A stretch of DNA of 64,000 nt from Bradyrhizobium yuanmingense (GCF_029167105.1 NZ_JARFML010000019.1:88582-152581), one strand, 5' to 3'; counted from the first letter of the stretch, positions 8,558 to 16,669 are shown. Made by a program: numbers and translations. Notes: generated by a model not told the origin, from the sequence alone.

Positions 8558-9016
8558 TTAGCGGCCAACCCGTTCGAGCTGCCACCTGGGATCGCCTGCG
8601 CAGCGCGCGTCGAGACCTTTGCTCAGGTCTGCGAGGCTCACCGCGCCCAGCCGCTCGACCAGCAATGCTTCGGCATCGCGAAGGACATCGTCCACCGCTG
8701 CGTTGACGAGTTGCTCGATCGCACAGTCTGGATTGGAATGCTCGTTCCCGATCGCAAATAGCCGGGGACCACCAACCGCACGATAGACATCGAGAAGTGA
8801 CACGCGCTCGAGGTCGCACGCGATGACCCAGCCGCCGCCATGCCCTTTGTCCGACCGGACATAGCCCGCATCGCGCAGTCCCGCCAATGTGCGGCGAACG
8901 ACGACCGGATTGGTCCCCAGCATCGTGCCGATCGCCTCCGAGGTCATGGGGCCGTCATGTCGCGCCATGTGGAGCAGCACATGCAGCATTCGGGAAAGGC
9001 GGCTGTCGTTTCGCAT
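8558..9016 (-). CDS. Rrf2-family transcriptional regulator
   Basis: 152-residue Rrf2-type winged-helix regulator. The N-terminal helix-turn-helix reads SRLSRMLHVLLHMARHDGPM, then TSEAIGTMLGTNPVVVRRTLAGL and the wing KGHGGGWVIACDL. The three-cysteine Fe-S cluster motif of IscR/NsrR is absent: only isolated cysteines occur, so this resembles the YwnA-like group which does not bind a cluster. Start is set at MRNDSRL (9016), the family-typical opening; an ATG at 9037 is in frame. It is divergent from the methyltransferase gene, and a 27-bp palindrome lies between them (9061-9087), the probable operator for auto- and cross-regulation. Confidence 0.88.
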   Translation of the reverse strand: MRNDSRLSRMLHVLLHMARHDGPMTSEAIGTMLGTNPVVVRRTLAGLRDAGYVRSDKGHGGGWVIACDLERVSLLDVYRAVGGPRLFAIGNEHSNPDCAIEQLVNAAVDDVLRDAEALLVERLGAVSLADLSKGLDARCAGDPRWQLERVGR

Positions 9017-9060
9017 CGGCTGATCTTTCGCATGCATCCCATCATTGGCAAGGGCACGCA

Positions 9061-9087
9061 GTCATGATACATATAAAGTTACATGAC
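9061..9087. promoter_or_regulatory. Palindromic operator between Rrf2 and methyltransferase genes
   Basis: GTCATGATAC (9061-9070) and GTTACATGAC (9078-9087) are inverted with 8 of 10 matching positions and a 7-bp AT-rich centre ATATAAA. Rrf2 dimers bind palindromes of about this size in divergent promoters. The element covers the ATG at 9083, which argues that translation of the methyltransferase starts downstream at GTG 9104. Confidence 0.6.
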
Positions 9088-9103
9088 TCGTGAGGTATCC
9101 GAC

Positions 9104-9883
9104 GTGCGACAGTTTGAGGATCCAGACCACTGGGACAGCGCAGCCAGGCATTATCGAGAGACCGCGCACCCTTTCACCGCCCTGTTTGCGGAGGCGGCGC
9201 TGGCGCGCGTAAGCCTGACGCCTCATAGTCATGTTCTCGACGTGGCAGCCGGCACCGGCGCGCTCGCCCTGGCAGCCGCTCGCACCGGCGCACGAGTCCT
9301 GGCGACCGACTTCTCGCCCGGCATGGTGGGATGCATCGCAGCTGCTGATCTGCCCAATGTGGAGGCGCGGGTCATGGACGGACAGGCGCTCGATTTGCCT
9401 GACGCGCATTTCGATGCCGTCTTTTCGATCTTCGGTGTCATCATGTTCCCCGATTGGCGCAAGGGATTGGCCGAGATGCGACGGGTGACACGGCAAGGCG
9501 GGCATGGCGTGGTCGCGACCTGGCGGAAACGGGGCGCGGCGACCTTCCTCCTGTTGGGCGAAGTGCGGGAAAAGCTGTTCCCTGATCTGCCAGGCATGGC
9601 AATGCCTGAAGCCGTTCAGGCCATGAGCGATCCGGACGATTTCGCCCGCGCCCTCGTCACGGCCGGCTATCGCAATCCCCGGATCGACGCGGTGACTCAT
9701 GATTATCTGCTCGACGTGGCGGCGCTCGACGCGCCTGACACGCTCTTTGGCATGTCGCCCGACTGGACCAGCCTGGACGACATCGAAAAGGCCGCGGTGG
9801 TGGCCGAGGTGCGGCGCAGGGCCGATGGTCGCCCGGTGCTGCCGATAACCTCGACCGCACTCATTGGCGTCGCTGAACGATGA
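9104..9883 (+). CDS. Class I SAM-dependent methyltransferase
   Basis: About 259-residue methyltransferase of the Methyltransf_11/25 type. SAM-binding motif I is HVLDVAAGTGALALAAA, the acidic end of strand 2 is LATDFSPGM, and later landmarks are VMDGQALDLPDAHFDAVFS and a FGVIMF strand. No membrane segment is seen. GTG 9104 has TGAGG eight bases upstream and lies outside the palindrome; the longer frame starts at ATG 9083 with a poor binding site. The divergent Rrf2 gene suggests that it is induced by the signal sensed there. Substrate unknown; UbiE-like small-molecule methylation or resistance by methylation are possible. Confidence 0.87.
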   Translation: MRQFEDPDHWDSAARHYRETAHPFTALFAEAALARVSLTPHSHVLDVAAGTGALALAAARTGARVLATDFSPGMVGCIAAADLPNVEARVMDGQALDLPDAHFDAVFSIFGVIMFPDWRKGLAEMRRVTRQGGHGVVATWRKRGAATFLLLGEVREKLFPDLPGMAMPEAVQAMSDPDDFARALVTAGYRNPRIDAVTHDYLLDVAALDAPDTLFGMSPDWTSLDDIEKAAVVAEVRRRADGRPVLPITSTALIGVAER

Positions 9884-9930
9884 ACACCAACCGCACGGGT
9901 GCGAGCGATTCCACGCGGCGTTGATCGTCG

Positions 9931-10284
9931 TTATTTCCTGAGGATACCCGTGTTGGTGTTTCCAAGCTGCTGGACGGCGGCGTCGGCGGCTGGCGTGTTG
10001 TAGGACGGTCGAGATCCGCCACCCTCCTGACCGGACGGGGTCACGCCGAGTCGCTGGCCCGTCGTTCCCTGGCCTTTTGCATTAAGCGTGTTGGGCCCCG
10101 GCGAACCGCCCGTTCCGCTCAGCGTCGTCCCGTTTGAGAGCGTCGAGCCAGCCGTGCCGCCCGAACCGGTCGCGCCCGCCCCTCCAGCGGATGAAGCACC
10201 TCCTGAACCGCCTCCTGAGCTTTGCGCCATGGAAAACGAAACGGTGCCCAGAAGGACAGTCGCGGCCAAGACCAGAAGTTTCAT
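9931..10284 (-). CDS. Secreted Gly/Ser/Thr-rich low-complexity protein
   Basis: 117 residues. A clear signal peptide (MKLLVLAATVLLGTVSFSMA, cleavage before QSS) is followed by a low-complexity region of Gly, Ser, Ala and Thr to about residue 80 and a more ordered tail ending NTNTGILRK. GGGTGG precedes the ATG at 10284. Similar low-complexity exported proteins are common in rhizobia but I know no function. It faces the methyltransferase gene convergently with no obvious terminator between them. Confidence 0.7.
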   Translation of the reverse strand: MKLLVLAATVLLGTVSFSMAQSSGGGSGGASSAGGAGATGSGGTAGSTLSNGTTLSGTGGSPGPNTLNAKGQGTTGQRLGVTPSGQEGGGSRPSYNTPAADAAVQQLGNTNTGILRK

Positions 10285-10339
10285 CGTCCACCCTTTCCTA
10301 TGCCTATGCCTGAAACCGCTTGCTTCCTTGTCACAGTTC

Positions 10340-10594
10340 CTAGCGGCGGCGAGCGATCCATGCTCCGGCCAGGAAAGCGACGAGCAAAGACCGCAACGGC
10401 GCCCTCACCGTCACCTCGCGCAACTGGTCGGCCCATCGCTTCGCCGGCTCTGGCGACGGCGTGCGGGCCTGCGGAGCAAAAGCTCCTCCTTGCTCTCCGG
10501 AACCCGGCCGCGGGCCCGAAGTCCGCTCTATGCCGCCCTGATCGTCCGTCAGCCCGGAGGCTTCCGTCATTGCCGCGGCTTCCTTCATGTCCAT
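10340..10594 (-). CDS. Small protein with C-terminal membrane anchor
   Basis: 84 residues from ATG 10594, which has GGGAG seven bases upstream. The first half is polar and disordered-looking (Thr, Gly, Asp, Pro), and the C-terminus is a basic patch followed by a single hydrophobic helix, LRSLLVAFLAGAWIARRR. This layout resembles ElaB/YqjD/DUF883-like ribosome- or membrane-associated small proteins, but the similarity is only architectural. The frame is open to 10660. Divergent from the DUF3750 gene. Confidence 0.5.
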   Translation of the reverse strand: MDMKEAAAMTEASGLTDDQGGIERTSGPRPGSGEQGGAFAPQARTPSPEPAKRWADQLREVTVRAPLRSLLVAFLAGAWIARRR

Positions 10595-10713
10595 GCGTGC
10601 GCTCCCGAGGACGGTTGCGGAACAACTCAACTGATCTGGTGCCCGTCCGACCGAGGTCACAGGCTCGTTCGACGACCGGGGGCGGCTATGGCGTCGGCAT
10701 CGATGCGAACTAT

Positions 10714-11490
10714 ATGCTTGTCGAAGATCCCCGCCGTACCGCTCCCTTGAAAAAGCCGTTGCTCATCTTTCTGTTCCTCGTCTTCGCACCGCTTGCCGCA
10801 TCGGCGGCGAGATATTTTTGGCTGGATGATGGCCGCCAGAACTGGCAAACGGCCGATCGCTCCAGCGCGGGCCTGTTGGCCTCCGCGGCCGATCACCGTG
10901 AGGCCGTTATCCGGGTGTTCGGAGCAAGAACGGTGAGATGGCGCGGCATCTTCGCGATTCACACCTGGATCGTGGTCAAGGAGAAAGATGCGCCGACCTA
11001 CACAAGGTACGACTACACGGCCTGGGGCGAGCCGATCCGCACCAACGGCTTCGCTCCGGACGGGCGGTGGTTCGGCGCTGTGCCGGAAATCGTCGTGGCC
11101 GTCGATGGCGAGCGCGCGGAGGCGCTCATCCCGAAGATCAGGCATGTGGTCGAAAACTACAGGTTTCGATCCTATGGTGATTACAGCGTCTGGCCTGGGC
11201 CCAATTCGAACACCTTCGTGCAGGCCGCGCTCGATGCCGTCCCTGAGCTCCGGGTCGTCCTGCCGCCGACCGCGATCGGCAAGGACTTCCCGTACACCGG
11301 CAAATGGTTCGGCGTAACGGCGTCCGGCACGGGCATCTATGTTTCGCTTGCCGGATATGTCGGGGTGACGATTGGCTGGGTCGAAGGCCTGGAGATCAAT
11401 TTCTTTGGCGCCGTTCTGGGCGTCGACATCCGGCGCCCGGCGATAAAGCTCCCCGGTCTCGGCCGCTTTGGAATGACGCCGAGCCTGTAA
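10714..11490 (+). CDS. DUF3750 domain protein, exported
   Basis: 258 residues. After a short basic stretch there is a hydrophobic signal or anchor (LLIFLFLVFAPLAASAA, about residues 15-31), then a domain with HREAVIRVFGARTVRWRG, HTWIVVKEKDA and a long conserved block ending GVTIGWVEGLEINFFGAVLG, which I recognise as DUF3750. The family has no assigned activity; conserved His and Trp suggest an enzyme or binding protein of the envelope. ATG 10714 is selected as the last start before the hydrophobic segment; the frame is open to 10222 but the upstream part overlaps other genes. The 325 bp after it (11491-11815) hold nothing I can support. Confidence 0.8.
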   Translation: MLVEDPRRTAPLKKPLLIFLFLVFAPLAASAARYFWLDDGRQNWQTADRSSAGLLASAADHREAVIRVFGARTVRWRGIFAIHTWIVVKEKDAPTYTRYDYTAWGEPIRTNGFAPDGRWFGAVPEIVVAVDGERAEALIPKIRHVVENYRFRSYGDYSVWPGPNSNTFVQAALDAVPELRVVLPPTAIGKDFPYTGKWFGVTASGTGIYVSLAGYVGVTIGWVEGLEINFFGAVLGVDIRRPAIKLPGLGRFGMTPSL

Positions 11491-11815
11491 GAGCCGCCGA
11501 TTGAAGACTCCCAAGGCTGGTTGAAGATACCTTCTGGCTGGCTGCTGCCTAGCTCGACGCTCGCTCGAGCGTCGGTCGACCGCACGGGCGCACTCAAGTC
11601 ACTGCCGGTCTTCAGCCCCACCTCCATGGCTGACCTCGACCCGAGGGCCGCTTCGGAGAGCAGAACTGACCAAGGTCATTCTGGGCTGCGAGGGCAACCT
11701 TGGACCCCAGGCAGACGAACTCGGGAAGGTGCACCACAGCCGACCGCGCTCGGTCCTGCGGACCAGAGCAGCCGATGGGGCATATTATAGCGCCGACTGC
11801 CGAACAAGCGCCGAT

Positions 11816-11998
11816 CTAGTCTTCGTCTGGCTCGCGCACGACCGCTGGTTCGTCATCGCCATCTTCCCCTTCGTCATCGTCTTCTTCGTCCTCCTCATCC
11901 TCTTCATCAGGATCTCTTGGCGGCATCGCGGTGCCCATAACCACGAGCGGTGTCCAGCAGATCGCTGTGATAGAAGATGCTAAGGCGTGTTGCTTCAT
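11816..11998 (-). CDS. Small exported protein with acidic tail
   Basis: 60 residues. A hydrophobic signal-like N-terminus (MKQHALASSITAICWTPLVV) is followed by a strongly acidic Glu/Asp run from about residue 30 to 50 and a tail PAVVREPDED. GAGGAG stands nine bases before the ATG at 11998. The repetitive GAT/GAG codons make the DNA a simple-sequence tract that could expand or contract. No family recognised. A calcium- or metal-buffering or disordered role is only a guess. Confidence 0.55.
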   Translation of the reverse strand: MKQHALASSITAICWTPLVVMGTAMPPRDPDEEDEEDEEDDDEGEDGDDEPAVVREPDED

Positions 11999-12151
11999 GG
12001 CGTTGCTGCTCCTCGAAAAGAACCCGCTGTCGACGCTTCCTGACGGGCGGCACGCGCAGGTCCAGGGTGCGATCGTTGGAAACGCGAGGTGACACCAGCT
12101 CGATGACACGAGCAAGGACCGCACCCGCCACGCAACTCGCGGCGCTTGGAG

Positions 12152-12466
12152 CTACCTTATGCCCGACGACGCATTAGAAGACTCCATGTCCACCAAAAGT
12201 TCGCCGCTGGTAACTTCGGGAGCCCCGAGATCGAGGTCATGCAGGCTCGCCTCAACAAACGCCAGTATCTTGGCGTTCGCTGCGTTGGCGCTCTCGCGGT
12301 CATCAAATATCATCACGGCGATACCGACACCGCCGCCCGCATCCAGCACATGGTAAGATCTAAATCCCTGCGATTGCCTCAGGATCTCACCGACACCGCT
12401 CTTGGCGCGACGAGCGGCGTCCGCGACCGAACGAACATTCGTGTACTTGCGAATGACCATGTACAT
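12152..12466 (-). CDS. Hypothetical protein, ABM/dimeric alpha-beta barrel-like
   Basis: 104 residues from MYMVIRKYTNV. The pattern of alternating strands and an Arg/Ala-rich helix (SVADAARRAKSGVGEILRQ), then GFRSYHVLDAGGGVGIAVMIF, resembles small antibiotic-biosynthesis-monooxygenase-like proteins that use residue loading at a dimer interface. GGTGG lies just upstream of 12466; an ATG at 12484 is in frame. No catalytic residues can be named. It is 67 bp downstream of dodecin on the same strand and may be co-transcribed. Confidence 0.65.
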   Translation of the reverse strand: MYMVIRKYTNVRSVADAARRAKSGVGEILRQSQGFRSYHVLDAGGGVGIAVMIFDDRESANAANAKILAFVEASLHDLDLGAPEVTSGELLVDMESSNASSGIR

Positions 12467-12533
12467 GGGGCCACCAGCTGTCATACGCGCGCAAATGAGC
12501 CATCCTCGCCCGCAGGGGGCGAGGTGCTGAGGC

Positions 12534-12749
12534 TCAGGTGCCCTCGAACTTGAACGACACGTTGAGCTTGGCGCGATAGGCCTCGACTTTTCCCTTCTCG
12601 TCCAGTTGCATATCGAGCTTGACGACCTCTGCGATGCGAAGATCTCGGAGAGATTTAGCGGCTTGCTCGACCGCGTTGGCGGCCGCCTTCTCCCACGAGT
12701 CTTTACTGGTACCGACTAGTTCGATGACCTTGTAGACACTCTCGGGCAT
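12534..12749 (-). CDS. Dodecin family flavin-binding protein
   Basis: 71-residue dodecin, the standard length. The sequence opens SVYKVIELVGTSKDSWEKA, where the Trp is the residue that stacks on flavin in the dodecameric shell, and continues with the helix AVEQAAKSLRDLR and strands AEVVKLDMQL and YRAKLNVSFKFEG. Dodecins store or scavenge riboflavin and FMN in the cytosol. GGAGG precedes ATG 12749. It is divergent from the phytochelatin-synthase-like gene at 13009; about 260 bp between them hold no other gene. Confidence 0.93.
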   Translation of the reverse strand: MPESVYKVIELVGTSKDSWEKAAANAVEQAAKSLRDLRIAEVVKLDMQLDEKGKVEAYRAKLNVSFKFEGT

Positions 12750-13008
12750 GTCGTCCTCCTATCCGGTAGGGCCAGGAAATCTAGCATCTGAATCTCGACG
12801 CCGATACGTATCCGCGGATGGTGCGGAAAAGGTTCGTTTGGCTGTCATTTTTTGTGTTCGACCCAGGAAAGAAACTCGGGAACCCGTCGGGAGATGCGAT
12901 CGCGTTTTCAGCCCGAACGAACCCGCATATGGAATGGCCTTTCCGTCAGTTGGTTTCTTAATATGGTTCTGCAGCCCGATGTCGTCATTGCCGCTGAGGT
13001 TCTGACCC

Positions 13009-13671
13009 ATGAAGCGATGGCACCCCGTCAGCATCAGCAGCATCGTTATCGCCGTGGGTCTGGTGTGTGCCGGGGCCCTGGTGGTCAGTCGATCACACGT
13101 TCCATTGGAAGCCATAGCTTCATCGGTAACACGTACTCCTGAGCTTATGGAGCGTGCGTGGCGCCTACCGGTGGCAGCAACATTTCAAAGACATGTTGAT
13201 TGGCAGTCAAATGGCTCTCGCTGCGGACCCGCTGCTGTTGCGAATGCGTACCGGTCCCTTGGCGAGGCGGCAAGGACGGAGGGCGAGGTGTTGGCCGGCA
13301 CGTGGAGCTGCTGGACAGGGATATGCATAATGGGTCTCACGCTTGACGAACTGGCCAAAGTCGCCCAGTCGCACACCAGCCGAAACGTTATAGTCTTACG
13401 CGATCTCAGCGAGAACGAGTTTCTGGAGCATCTCCGCCGATCCAACGATCCGGGGCGACGCTACATCGTGAATTTCGATCGCGCTCAAATTTTTGGCGCT
13501 GGTAGCGGCCACCATTCCCCAATCGGGGGGTATTTCGAAGCCGAGGACCTCGTTTTCGTGCTCGATGTCAATGTTGATTTCCAGCCATGGCTCGTCGAGC
13601 GGGGGCGGCTGTTCGACGCTGTAAATACGTTCGACGGCGATAAAAAGCGGGGACTGCTATTCATACAGTAA
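13009..13671 (+). CDS. Phytochelatin-synthase-like (peptidase C83) exported protein
   Basis: 220 residues with an N-terminal membrane/signal segment (SSIVIAVGLVCAGALVV, residues 10-26). The papain-like catalytic triad of phytochelatin synthase is readable in order: Cys72 in NGSRCGPAAVAN, His168 in GAGSGHHSPIGGY and Asp186 in LVFVLDVNVD. The block GSGHHSPIGGYFEAED..VFVLDV is the family hallmark. Bacterial single-domain members known from cyanobacteria mainly hydrolyse glutathione to gamma-Glu-Cys and make little phytochelatin; the same activity is inferred here, and the signal segment implies a periplasmic or membrane-facing location. Extra cysteines (about residues 101 and 106) could bind metal. 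It stands alone on its strand after dodecin; no metal transporter is adjacent. Confidence 0.82.
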   Translation: MKRWHPVSISSIVIAVGLVCAGALVVSRSHVPLEAIASSVTRTPELMERAWRLPVAATFQRHVDWQSNGSRCGPAAVANAYRSLGEAARTEGEVLAGTWSCWTGICIMGLTLDELAKVAQSHTSRNVIVLRDLSENEFLEHLRRSNDPGRRYIVNFDRAQIFGAGSGHHSPIGGYFEAEDLVFVLDVNVDFQPWLVERGRLFDAVNTFDGDKKRGLLFIQ

Positions 13672-13712
13672 ATTATCCCGCATGCCGCTTGTTGGCCCGT
13701 CGCGGCGTCTAG

Positions 13713-13859
13713 AAGGGTGCTAAGCTGAGCGATCTGCCGGTCGAGCAGACGACTCGTTTTCAAGTTGCCAATGCACTCGGCCTACAGACCCCACCATCGC
13801 TACTAATTGGCGCTGACGAAATCATTGAGGTCGGCATCTTGGCCGGCGGCCTCGCCTGA
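13713..13859 (+). pseudogene. Remnant of ABC_sub_bind-type substrate-binding protein
   Basis: Open only from 13713 to the stop at 13857, preceded by an in-frame TAG and with no start codon. The reading gives SDLPVEQTTRF, then ALGLQTPPSLLIGADEIIE, which is the C-terminal end of ABC_sub_bind (PF04392) proteins, where the usual form is LPVEQPTKFELVINLKTAKALGL. About six residues are missing in the middle, so the fragment is both truncated and deleted. It is non-functional and marks an ancient gene loss upstream of the metallophosphoesterase. Confidence 0.6.
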
Positions 13860-13973
13860 CCATCCAACGACCGCCTGCGTTCAGGATTAGGGCCGCGACC
13901 TCTCTTCACTTCAGCATTGTGACCCAACGCAGAAATGCAGCGAAGGGCTGAGCATGCTGCCTCGTCAGAGCGC

Positions 13974-14063
13974 GTAGGATGGGTTGAGCCCTTGCGAAAC
14001 CCATCATGCTTCGTCGTAGATGGAGGGAGCAATGGGTTTCGCTGGCGCTCTACCCATTCTACG
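13974..14063. repeat. Inverted palindromic repeat (GTAGGATGGG family)
   Basis: GTAGGATGGGTTGAGC..GCGAAACCCATCA (from 13974) is mirrored by AATGGGTTTCGCTGGCGCTC..CTACGA (ending 14063) after about 20 bp, so two copies of one repeat stand head to head. The repeat resembles the REP units around the transposase at 49729. The remainder of 13860-14298 has no supported gene. Confidence 0.6.
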
Positions 14064-14298
14064 AGCTGAATGCCGGATGGACCGGAAGCGCTCACAGGCA
14101 TCATGGATTACTGATTTGGAGCCAAACCCGACTTCATGGCCATCGCTTGATTGCGCCGCGTTCGCTGTGTAAAGCTTTCACCAGCGCCGATTTGATACTC
14201 AGCTTGCGGGCGCTTCTAAAAATGCAGCTAAAGAGAACCGCCATCCCTGCATCGTCCGCATTGCCTAAGCCGTCGGCCATCTCGAATGGGAGGGTCAA

Positions 14299-15048
14299 AT
14301 GAAATTTGCTGCAATCGCTGATGTGCACGGCAATCGTTCAGCGCTCGAGGCCGTACTTGCCGATATTGCCGCCTTCGGCATCACCGAGGTCGTCAATCTC
14401 GGTGATCACGTCAGCGGCCCGTTGGAGGCGGCCGGAACTGCGAACCTCCTGATTGAGCGAGGCTTTCCGTCAGTGCGGGGCGATCAGGATCGAATCCTCG
14501 TCGAGCTCTGGCAGGCTGGCACATCGGTTCGCAGCGATTTCCGACAGCTTGAACGTCGGCATTTCGATTGGTTGGCGAGCATGCCACCGACGCTGGTGTA
14601 CAGAGACCATGTGTTCTTATGCCATGCGAAGCCAAGAAACGATGCTGCCTTCTGGCTGGACTACATAAGCAGCGACGGTGATGTGCGCGCCAGTCCAATC
14701 GAGGCCATCGAGCCGGAAGCGGACGGGATCGACGCCCAGCTTATCCTGTGCGGACACACTCACATACCCAGGATTGTTCGTTTGAGAGATGGACGCCTCG
14801 TTGTGAACCCCGGCAGCGTTGGATTGCCCGGTTACGACGGGAAGACGCCCGTTCCTTACGTGGTTGAGGTCGGCACGCCGCATGCTTGCTACGCGATTTT
14901 GGAGTGCGCCGGAAAAGAGTGGCTCTCGACCATCCGGTACGTGCCTTACGATAACGCGCCTATGGTTGAACTCGCCCTCAGCAAAGGAATGCGCACTTGG
15001 GCGGATGCGATTGCAACTGGTTGGATCCAACGGAGAGCCAGCATTTGA
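14299..15048 (+). CDS. Metallophosphoesterase (YfcE-like)
   Basis: 249-residue calcineurin-fold phosphoesterase. Metal ligands are visible in order: DVH in AAIADVHGNRSALE, GD in VVNLGDHVSGP, RGDQD in place of the usual GNHD/GNCD, a His in VFLCHAKPR and GHTH in LILCGHTHIPR, then the Pro-Gly turn VNPGSVGLP. A binuclear metal centre is therefore complete or nearly so. GGGAGG precedes ATG 14299. Substrate unknown: phosphodiesters or phosphoproteins are typical. It stands between repeat-rich gaps without operon partners. Confidence 0.88.
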   Translation: MKFAAIADVHGNRSALEAVLADIAAFGITEVVNLGDHVSGPLEAAGTANLLIERGFPSVRGDQDRILVELWQAGTSVRSDFRQLERRHFDWLASMPPTLVYRDHVFLCHAKPRNDAAFWLDYISSDGDVRASPIEAIEPEADGIDAQLILCGHTHIPRIVRLRDGRLVVNPGSVGLPGYDGKTPVPYVVEVGTPHACYAILECAGKEWLSTIRYVPYDNAPMVELALSKGMRTWADAIATGWIQRRASI

Positions 15049-15205
15049 GAGCTTTTCGCTGCGGCCATCCTTCGAGACGCCCGCGTGAGGCGGGCTCCTT
15101 AGGATGAGAGGGAGTGCGTGGCTGCAGTTTCAAAAGGCGCCGACGCTGATGTGCCTCATCCTGAGGAGGCGCGTCAGCGCCGTCTCGAAGGACGAGGCGT
15201 GCGCA
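15047..15205. repeat. Composite palindromic intergenic repeat
   Basis: Contains CGGCCATCCTTCGAGACGCC (about 15061-15080) and, inverted about 80 bp later, GTGCCTCATCCTGAGGAG..GTCTCGAAGGACGAGG. The left half with the flanking TTTGAGAGCTTTTCGCTG is nearly identical to 63818-63876. These palindromes are a known type of dispersed repeat in Bradyrhizobium-like genomes. The gap to 15399 has no other supported feature. Confidence 0.6.
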
Positions 15206-15399
15206 CCGGCCGCCGCCATCCGAATCTTTGAAGGAGAGCCATCGAATACTTCCCGAACCGACCCGCGTGCCGAGGAAGGTCGGCTCTGAACGAAAAGCTC
15301 AACACGAGCAATTCGCGTCCGCTAGTCCCGACGAAGCAGGCCTCAAACCGGCGAGCCGCGACTTCGCTGATGGGCGACCACGTTCGGACATGTGCGTCG

Positions 15400-15786
15400 T
15401 TAGGCTGACGATGGTCCTTCAACAATCTTCCAATACGAATCCTTGCGGATCACCTCGTCCGCGCGAAAAGTGTAAAAGTCACATCCTCGGACCTCGATCT
15501 TTTTTCCTTCGCGTGTAGTGCCCGTTAGCGTCCATTTTGAAATGCCCGTGTTTGCCATCGTATCCACAAAATGCTCGACGTCGCCGTAGTGAACATCCGG
15601 CAAGCCTTCAAAGCGCGTCGCGAGCCCGTCTCGTACGTTGCGTTTGCCCTCGAAGCGGGAGCCCCAAGGCTTGCTTCCCCTCGGCATCTCCAAGACACAA
15701 TCGTCAGCAAAGAACTCCATGATGGAATCCAAGTCGTGCGCGTTGAACGCTTCACACAGCGCCGTCAATTTCGATCGAATGTCCAT
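15400..15786 (-). CDS. SnoaL/NTF2-like protein
   Basis: 128 residues with the NTF2-like cone-barrel pattern: LTALCEAFNAHDLDSIMEFFADDCVLE, read in pieces, is the hallmark first helix and strand, followed by RFEGKRNVRDGLATRFEG and a C-terminal strand VIRKDSYWKIVEG. SnoaL-like proteins bind small hydrophobic molecules or catalyse isomerisation; no catalytic pair can be named here. ATG 15786 is preferred because GGAGGGAAGG stands directly upstream; ATG 15798 is in frame but lacks a site. No operon partner. Confidence 0.82.
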   Translation of the reverse strand: MDIRSKLTALCEAFNAHDLDSIMEFFADDCVLEMPRGSKPWGSRFEGKRNVRDGLATRFEGLPDVHYGDVEHFVDTMANTGISKWTLTGTTREGKKIEVRGCDFYTFRADEVIRKDSYWKIVEGPSSA

Positions 15787-15964
15787 CCTTCCCTCCATCG
15801 AGTTCTCGGAAGGGATACAATAACATCAGGGCACACAGGTGAGTTGAAGGGCCAATTAGACGTCTGGTCGATGTCGCCTTCGGGGCACTTGCTGTCGGCT
15901 GGAGCGACGCGTGAGGTCTGCTTCAGCTCACGAAGCGGACACCTCATTCCAATGAGTGTGCGCC

Positions 15965-16669
15965 CTACGCCCGTCGCATCAGCTTGAGCGAGGCCGCAAG
16001 CCGCAGGCTTCGCTTCCCCGCGAGCGCGATGCCTTCGAGCTCGCCGCTGTCTTCGGTGCAGGTGCCGGAGAAGCCGATGCCGACCTCGAGGCCGCCGAAC
16101 ACGGGGTTCTCGCCTTTTGCCGGCGTGTGCTCCTGGTTCAGCATCTCGCCCTTCCAGCGGCCGTCCGCCGAGGAATAGGCGCCGAGATAGTAGAAGAACG
16201 CATCGCCGCCGAGGATGCGCCCGTCGATCAGCAGCATCACGCCGGACAGTCCGGCGTCGACGCCGTCGAGCGCGCTCAGCTTCATCCCGTAGAGCCCGTT
16301 GGCGATGCCGCCCGGTCCGACCGTCCCGCTCGGCGGCAACCCCTCGTCGTCGAGGCGCGTGAGATTGGCCCAGAACCTGGCGCCCGGCATGGTGTCCGCG
16401 CCGCCCTCGAGACGGATCTGGTTGCCGTAGAGCCGGCCGCGCGCTCCGATCGAGGCGACGTCGGCGCCCATCATCGGCTTGTAGCTGGGGTCGAGGTTGT
16501 GCCGCTCGGTGATGACCTGGGCGATGATCTCGCCGTCGCGCTCGACATAGGTGCCGAGATGCGCAAAGCCCGAATTGCCGCCCAGCATCCTGCCGTCGTG
16601 CAGGCACATGATGCTGCAGCCGAACGCATCGTTGACGCCGTATTCAACCTTGTAGAGCCCGTCCAGCAA
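15965..16669 (-). CDS. Tandem GrlR-like domain protein (copy 1)
   Basis: 234 residues made of two similar halves. Half one (1-68) reads LDGLYKVEYGVNDAFG, MCLHDGRMLGGNSGFAHLGTY; half two (about 122-190) reads IANGLYGMKLSALDG, MLLIDGRILGGDAFFYYLGAY. Each matches the beta-barrel pattern of GrlR-type regulatory proteins (GLYxV..DGxxxGGxS/AxxYxG), best known as the negative regulator of a type III secretion locus in enterobacteria. The start is TTG 16669; an in-frame stop lies a few codons upstream and no ATG is available. A paralog of equal layout lies at 18320. Target unknown; no GrlA-like partner or secretion genes are in the window. Confidence 0.75.
   Translation of the reverse strand: MLDGLYKVEYGVNDAFGCSIMCLHDGRMLGGNSGFAHLGTYVERDGEIIAQVITERHNLDPSYKPMMGADVASIGARGRLYGNQIRLEGGADTMPGARFWANLTRLDDEGLPPSGTVGPGGIANGLYGMKLSALDGVDAGLSGVMLLIDGRILGGDAFFYYLGAYSSADGRWKGEMLNQEHTPAKGENPVFGGLEVGIGFSGTCTEDSGELEGIALAGKRSLRLAASLKLMRRA

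Noticed and set aside
13672..14298. Additional gene in the 600-bp gap
   Set aside because: Apart from the ABC_sub_bind remnant and the inverted repeat, frames are short or are antisense within the palindromes.
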